Assembly (NCBI GenBank): GCA_018398765.1 | Contig: JAHBMJ010001097.1 | Location: forward strand, 10,278 to 36,049 | DNA: 25,772 nucleotides | DNA from: Chromera velia | Lineage: Eukaryota; Sar; Chromeraceae | Direction: 5' to 3' | In this document: positions 21,045 through 25,772 of the stretch, in pieces | How the letters are laid out: each line of letters opens with the position of its first letter | How positions within the stretch are numbered: the first letter of the stretch is position 1 | Position numbers and translations under genes: made by a program | The notes under the pieces: model-generated | What the model was told of the DNA's origin: nothing | Databases searched by the model: none | Seen by the model: only the letters and a program-made list of their open reading frames with translations

Positions 21045-22514
21045 TCAAATCAAACAGTCAAGAGTTTCCAGGTGTTCGAGAAGCTTATCTGTGTCTTGTT
21101 CATACGAATACTGGGGGAACTGTCCTTGAAAAAACTCGGCCTTAAGGGAGGTTGCCCAGAACGACGTGACTGCCTTCAGCCGATATTCTTTGAATCCCGC
21201 CCCCTCGTCTAGTCTTTCAAGGAGCCCAAATCTCTCTTCAAGTTGCCGAGGCAAAACAAAGAGCCCCGACTGATTAGTGCACCACACAACTTGTCCCTCT
21301 GTGCAAAATCGCATGAGAGAAAGACAGTCCTGCATCTGCGTGCCCATCGTATTATATCCAGGTCCCTGTATACTCACCTCCTTCAACCTCGGCTGCCTCC
21401 TCTCAGAGACTACCCCAGCAAAACTTGCCTGGAGGGCTTGCTCAGCTAGCTCCTCCCTCTGAGCTATCTGTCGGATAAACGCGTCATCCACAGCTCCTAT
21501 CAAAAACAGACCGTCGAAGGAGGGAGGGAGTTGTTCGAAGAGCAAACGGCCTTCAGAGCGCTTGAAAGCCTCCGAGCCCTCCATTGCACCACTCAGTCTG
21601 TGTGCACTAGCTCCCTCGGGATCTCCATACGGAGCGAAGCCACTCACACGGTTCACCAGAGGTGCCGGCCGAATGGCAATTTTCTCCCGGATCTCCTGTC
21701 TGCACCTGTCACGGAGAAACTGCACGTCCCGCACCCGCGCGTCCAGAGACCCCTCACTACCTGTGACCAGCACAGTGAGGGCATCGAAAAGGGGAGAAAC
21801 GAAACGGTCTGCAGCCAGAAGGACGGCAAGAGCCGTTACGTCATCTTCGTTAGGGTCAGTTCGGGGGTCTGCTATGACGACTAGGTGTTCTAGGGGAGAA
21901 GAGAGAGACGAGAGAACTAGAGGTTCGAGGGTCTCACAGACAAAGGGAGGAAGAGACCCCTCCACCAGAGCCTCCATCAAACCGTGAACAAATTTGAAAA
22001 ACACCGTTGAATCAGCACGAGCTTGAGCTGACCCACCGGCAGCATCTCCCATTTTGATCATTCTCCACTTCATCCCTCCACAGGCAGAGGCAGAGGCAGA
22101 GGCAGGTAAAATCTCTTCCTCACTCACCCTCACGTTCACTTGCCTCAGGCCCCTCTCTGCGCTCTCCGGAGTGTACAGACGTCTAAAGACGAACTCCACA
22201 GCAGAGAGCTCATCGTAGGACTTCACTCCAACATCCTCGTGTTTGGACATCAAGAAGTCCACAAGGCCCTGTCTGCGCTTCTCTGACTGTTGAAACCAGA
22301 CCCTCAAGGGGGACCCTTCATGGTCAAATGAAGCCCTCAGAACAGACAGGACAGCGTCACTCTCCTTAGAGGCACTGGCAGCCAGACGGTCGCGTAGCAC
22401 ACGGATGGGAGCAGAGGTCGTCTGGCTGTCAGAACTTCTGCCCTGCTCTCCGTCATCAGTGCCTGAGGTGCCGGACATCGGGTCTCCTTGATTCCCTGCC
22501 TGGCTCTGCAACAT
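21045..22514 (-). CDS. Intronless gene, divergent nucleoside hydrolase-like protein (489 aa)
   Basis: A single open frame from ATG at 22514 to the stop at 21045, with no splice signals needed. Residues about 209-235 read VVIADPRTDPNEDD then VTALAVLLAAD, resembling the N-terminal DTDPGxDD calcium/ribose motif and following helix of inosine-uridine nucleoside hydrolases. Further on come ALTVLVTGSEG (245-255), FDGLFLIGAVDD (333-344), and VSIQGPGYNT (380-389) followed by a helix and GQVVWCTN (407-414), in the order expected of that fold. Family enzymes cleave the N-glycosidic bond of nucleosides. The motif is altered (Pro-Arg-Thr in place of the usual spacing), so activity is uncertain. The first 200 residues are a separate Ser/Gln-rich then helical region. 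No signal peptide or membrane segment is seen. The lack of introns, unlike RRP42 and the BTB/BACK genes, hints at retrocopy or transfer. Confidence 0.7.
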   Translation of the reverse strand: MLQSQAGNQGDPMSGTSGTDDGEQGRSSDSQTTSAPIRVLRDRLAASASKESDAVLSVLRASFDHEGSPLRVWFQQSEKRRQGLVDFLMSKHEDVGVKSYDELSAVEFVFRRLYTPESAERGLRQVNVRVSEEEILPASASASACGGMKWRMIKMGDAAGGSAQARADSTVFFKFVHGLMEALVEGSLPPFVCETLEPLVLSSLSSPLEHLVVIADPRTDPNEDDVTALAVLLAADRFVSPLFDALTVLVTGSEGSLDARVRDVQFLRDRCRQEIREKIAIRPAPLVNRVSGFAPYGDPEGASAHRLSGAMEGSEAFKRSEGRLLFEQLPPSFDGLFLIGAVDDAFIRQIAQREELAEQALQASFAGVVSERRQPRLKEVSIQGPGYNTMGTQMQDCLSLMRFCTEGQVVWCTNQSGLFVLPRQLEERFGLLERLDEGAGFKEYRLKAVTSFWATSLKAEFFQGQFPQYSYEQDTDKLLEHLETLDCLI

Positions 22515-22822
22515 TTAATTCAACAAATATGTACACAGCTGACACACTCATATTCAGCTTGACATTCAGGTCTTCACATTTTTATTTATGCTGCGGCAGT
22601 TTTTTCAGGGAGGGGGAAAGGAGAGATCATTTTGGATTTTCGACCTCCTAATCAAATGAGGGAGGGCATCAGTTGGGAGTCAGAAGCAAGAATTCTGGCA
22701 GAGCTCTTCGCGGATCGTCTGTGTTTATACTTTTCCAAACCACACCCCGTTCCCTTCCCACCAGGGAAAAAGACCCAGCCCCAACAGCAACAGACCACTT
22801 TCATGCATGAACAACTTCCGCC
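22515..22822. other. 5' flank of the hydrolase-like gene
   Basis: AT-rich just upstream of the start codon at 22514. An open stretch on the plus strand (22632-22844) reads SWESEARILAELFADRL but has no ATG at its beginning and no clear gene structure, so it is not called. Confidence 0.35.
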
Positions 22823-23074
22823 ATGTCGACAGGTACTCCGTTAAGGCATCCATCAATCATTTATCCAGAAGTGAATCAGCCAGCCCCGATGCCATCAACC
22901 AGTTGCCCCTCTCATTCATGCGCGCATGCATTCTCTAATGCTTGTTCATACGGAGTGATTCCACCTAAATGCATGATCATCGGTCTGCCTACTGTTGGCC
23001 GTCTCGTCACTGACGTCTTTGATGCTGCAGGGAACTCGCTTGTGCTTCTCCAGGAGACAAAGACAACACGATAG
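22823..23074 (+). CDS. Short hypothetical ORF, 83 aa
   Basis: The ATG at 22823 sits in a fair context (CCGCCATGTCG). The frame gives 83 residues rich in Pro, Ser and Cys, ending in a protein-like PPKCMIIGLPTVGRLVTDVF and then LVLLQETKTTR. A CAG|GTACTC donor-like site lies near its start, so the ATG may belong to a different exon structure. No family is recognised, and it may be a chance frame. Confidence 0.25.
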   Translation: MSTGTPLRHPSIIYPEVNQPAPMPSTSCPSHSCAHAFSNACSYGVIPPKCMIIGLPTVGRLVTDVFDAAGNSLVLLQETKTTR

Positions 23075-23493
23075 AGCAATCAATGCAAGGAGGTTATACG
23101 GAGAAAGAAGGGGAAAGGGGACGCTTTGCGTAAAGATCAATTAATTGACACTCCTCGAGAATCGGATTTGAAGGAGACGTGAGTGCATGCATGCACAACC
23201 ATGCAAAACTGGAGTTCCAAATATTGCCACTTTCCCTCCTGGAGTACTCATTGAGATGTCTTCACACACGGAGGGAAATCGAAAAGAGCCTGTCAGAGAG
23301 AGTCTGAGGGTCATCGCTGACGATTAGCGACAGCGAAACACGCTGCCAACGTACTGAGTAGACGGATAGTCCTCCATGCAGGCTCAGTACTATATATTGG
23401 CGCCGGGCAACAGGCCGTTTTTCTGCATGAACGCACGCGCGCCGCGGCGCCGCCTCACATGCATGCATGCATGAAGTTGAATCTATATAAACG
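23075..23493. other. Intergenic stretch, no gene seen
   Basis: Holds ATGCATGCATGC-type words (about 23186 and 23458) and a CG-rich knot near 23435-23455 (GCGCGCCGCGGCGCCGCC). No coding frame of quality. Confidence 0.4.
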
Positions 23494-23616
23494 TTTAGCT
23501 AGGCGCCGGTAGGCACCGGCTAGAAAGAAAAAAAAAAAAAAGATCTCCCTAGATCGTCTACTTTTTTTTTTTTCTCGCGAAAAACCTAGATGAAATGCTA
23601 AGTCCTAGGCTAAGCC
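23494..23616. mobile_element. Second copy of the A-tract/T-tract repeat family
   Basis: Begins TTTAGCTAGGCGCCGG, with a local duplication GTAGGCACCGGCTAGA, then an A run (23528-23541), the core GATCTCCCTAGATCGTCTAC and a T run (23562-23573). It ends near CCTAGGCTAAGCC (23604-23616), which is inverted relative to the left end. The left half matches the element at 2506; the interior is shorter. Confidence 0.5.
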
Positions 23617-23656
23617 CGAAAACCTATTACTTCTATGTCACTCACCATCCAGCTTT

Positions 23657-23995
23657 TTATCCTTGCCGAAGCCCGGACTGAACTTCCCAGTGAACTTCTA
23701 ACATAAGTCTAGGCAGGGCACTACCAGCAGACTCTATATCGCGAGTGTCACTGTCTATCTGTATGTTCTTTTTCTCTGAAGCCTCTTTCTGCTCAGAGTT
23801 GTTTTCACCCCGAGTTTTCTTCCAAAATTCTTCGTATTCTTTTTTTTTAATTCTCTTTCTGCCCAGAGTTGTTCTCTCTTCTTCTTCTTCTTCTTTTTGT
23901 CGTCCCTTCTTCTTTCCAAAAAAGACGGAGAAAAGACAGAGTGAAGCAACAATCATGGTAGTCACAATGACTATCTTTCTCTCCTTTGGCCGCAT
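23657..23995 (-). CDS. Possible small single-pass membrane protein
   Basis: From ATG at 23995 the frame encodes 112 residues: a short basic start (MRPKERK), a hydrophobic stretch IVIVTTMIVASLCLFSVFF (8-26) that could span a membrane, then a long highly charged Lys/Glu/Arg tail. The charged tail comes partly from GAA-type purine repeats, so the frame may be chance. No family or splice partner is seen. Confidence 0.28.
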   Translation of the reverse strand: MRPKERKIVIVTTMIVASLCLFSVFFGKKKGRQKEEEEEERTTLGRKRIKKKEYEEFWKKTRGENNSEQKEASEKKNIQIDSDTRDIESAGSALPRLMLEVHWEVQSGLRQG

Positions 23996-25084
23996 CTCCT
24001 CCTGATTCAAAATGCCAACAATGGTAACAGGGTGGCAGAAAAGAATACGGAGAAAAGAAGCGTGCGAGTCAACTGTCTTAGACTATCTTGATTCTCAGTT
24101 ACAAAACATATAAAAATCTGCTAAAAAATATGCTAGATTACTTCTAGCGTCGTGATTTTAAATTATTTTGAATATTTTTTAAAGTAAAAATTACTGTAAA
24201 ATTTTATAAAATTTTTGAGGGTGTCTTGACGATTAAAAAACTTAAGGTCTAAATTATTTTTCAAAAAAGAAATGGAGTAGAGTAGTGAGTGTGACGGCTT
24301 CTTTCTTCAGAGCTCTTTATGGGAGGCCTGTGAATTTGGAGCATACGCAGAGTCTAACAGATGTTGCCTGAAGTAATCAATGAAGTCAAATGATTTTGAC
24401 GGAGCTGAAATTTGTGTGGCGTGGTACTGAATCGAATGCGCGTGTGGCGGTTAATCGAACTCACCTGCGGCCCAGGGCACGCGTGACGGCTTGCCCCCGG
24501 CCCACCCCACGGCTTGGCCTTCCTGCGTATACGTGAACGGAACGACTGACACCCTATATCTCAACTCCCCCCCTCGATTTTGTTTCTATGCAAAGGGAGA
24601 AACGGAAGCGAAACTAAGTTAACACAGCCGTTTGCTCTAACTATCTGAGCCAATGAAGTCCTTTCTTGCTTTCTCTTATCGGCCAGTCTTGATAGCAAAG
24701 AGTAACATAAAAGGAATGCAGGGAGGCAGAGGGCTAAACATCATAAGAACAAGGTAGAGGGCTAGACATCATAAGATCAGTTAACTCCGGTCTGCCTCTC
24801 TAAGTCTACCTATCTCCGGTCTGCCTCTTTCGTCCTAAGAGCCTGTCTGATACCTTTCAGCGCTCCACAATACTAGAATAACAAAAAGAAAGAAAGAAAC
24901 CAGGCAGCGACTCATTCAGAGAAACTGAGCAAATCAGGCTATGAATGCTTCTTTATTAAAATTCGAAGAAAGGGAAGCAGAGCTTTCTGTTTTTGTTTTA
25001 GTCAGTCTGCCTGCCTGCTCGACTTTTTCTATGGATCCTGTATTCTCTCCCCCCCCCCCACACTGATGCAAGAGAGGTGTAGAC
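23996..25084. other. Intergenic stretch with short tandem duplications
   Basis: 24080-24290 is very AT-rich. 24728-24783 is a 28-base duplication (AGAGGGCTARACATCATAAG…), and 24785-24840 is a second, unrelated duplication of period 29 (CTCCGGTCTGCCTCT…). An imperfect C run lies at 25050-25059. No gene was seen. Confidence 0.5.
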
Positions 25085-25772
25085 TTATGTAGACTCAGAT
25101 ATGAATACATTCCTCTCAGAGAAAGGATTGTACTCGTAGATATCGTAGATGCCAGACGGACCATCAGAGTTGGGGAAGACCATATTCATATCACCCCTGC
25201 GCATGACTTTATATGTCTCCATATCACAAGTGGTCATTACAAACCTCACTCTCTCCTCCTTTGGTCTCTCACTCGTCTTTTTCTTCTCATCAGAGTCCTG
25301 TCTCTCCTGTTGAATCTTCAATATGATAGTCGCTAATCGCTTCATGTCTGCATCGGTGAGAGATAGCTGCTGGCTGGAGATGGGAGCAGAAGGTACATCA
25401 TGGGCTTTATTCTCAGGGCGGACAGGCTAGCCTTGTGAGTCACCTTTAAAATCACCCTTCTGTTTCCCCCCTCCAGTTCGTTTGTTGCCATCTCTCTCGT
25501 TCTGCTTCGATCTCCATTTGCTGTAGTGGTTCCTATAGTTTTGGGAGACGTTGGCTAAGTGACGGGCGTGCTCTGGGTGCATTTGGTTGAAGTCTGGCTC
25601 CCCATCGGTTCTGGTAGAGTCCAAAAGTGACTCTAGTAACTTGGCAGAGCTAAAAGAAGCTGTGCCACCGGCTGCAGAGGAGAGGAACTGCTTCTGGTGC
25701 TTGGAGATTTCGATTACCAGGTCCTTTTTAGTGACCGAAGAGACGATCCGCATGGACGCCACCCACTTATTC
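25085..25772 (-). CDS. Unknown gene, 5' partial, with one in-frame TAG (or small intron)
   Basis: The frame is open from the window edge (…NKWVASMRIV) for about 114 codons to TAG at 25429-25427. It continues in the same frame for 113 more codons (27 to an ATG at 25345, then 86 residues) to TAA at 25087-25085. The first part is helical and then basic (RSKQNERDGNKRTGGGKQK). The second has a Lys/Glu-rich segment and DGPSGIYDIYEYNPF. The matching frame suggests one gene with either a nonsense mutation, readthrough, or a removed segment: a phase-compatible GTGACT…GATGCAG intron of about 99 bases would skip the stop, though it is far shorter than the other introns here. No family is recognised. Confidence 0.4.

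Noticed and set aside
21243-21987. Plus-strand ORFs opposite the hydrolase-like gene
   Set aside because: Antisense shadows of the 489-codon frame with Arg/Ser-rich composition.

Overview
The window is nuclear DNA from a eukaryote with intron-containing genes. GT-AG introns of about 175-570 bases carry simple-sequence repeats (CTTT, GT/CA, CATC, CTGT, TTC), one exon is over 7 kb and encodes low-complexity protein, and the space between genes is AT-rich and repeat-laden. This style fits an alveolate protist such as a chromerid alga, but the organism is an inference; the sequence does not prove it.

Layout. (1) 1-1993, + strand: the last three exons of a gene whose 5' part lies outside the window. 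It encodes a BACK-like helical segment and a Ser/Pro-rich tail. (2) 1994-4143: no gene seen. It holds a small repeat with inverted ends (about 2506-2740) and a 966-bp TA-flanked inverted-repeat element (2971-3936). (3) 4144-7192, - strand: a complete seven-exon gene for the RNA exosome ring subunit RRP42 (EXOSC7 family). All six introns keep the reading frame, giving 322 residues. (4) 7193-8052: a divergent promoter region with alternating CG tracts. (5) 8053-18460, + strand: a four-exon gene for a predicted 3117-residue BTB/BACK-like protein, with all introns in phase 0. It appears to hold two BTB-BACK-like units separated by about 2000 residues of low-complexity sequence. (6) 18461-21044: decayed or short ORFs, probably mobile-element debris. 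(7) 21045-22514, - strand: an intronless 489-residue gene whose central part resembles a nucleoside hydrolase (IUNH fold). (8) 22515-25084: intergenic, with a second copy of the A-tract/T-tract repeat, two short uncertain ORFs and short tandem duplications. (9) 25085-25772, - strand: a reading frame running off the window edge, interrupted by one in-frame TAG.

How they relate. RRP42 is a housekeeping RNA-decay subunit. The BTB/BACK genes on either side of it may be related to each other and could be adaptors for Cullin-3 ubiquitin ligases or scaffolds; that role is a family-level inference. The right-hand third looks like repeat- and element-rich DNA with intronless or broken genes. I saw no rRNA, tRNA or CRISPR feature.
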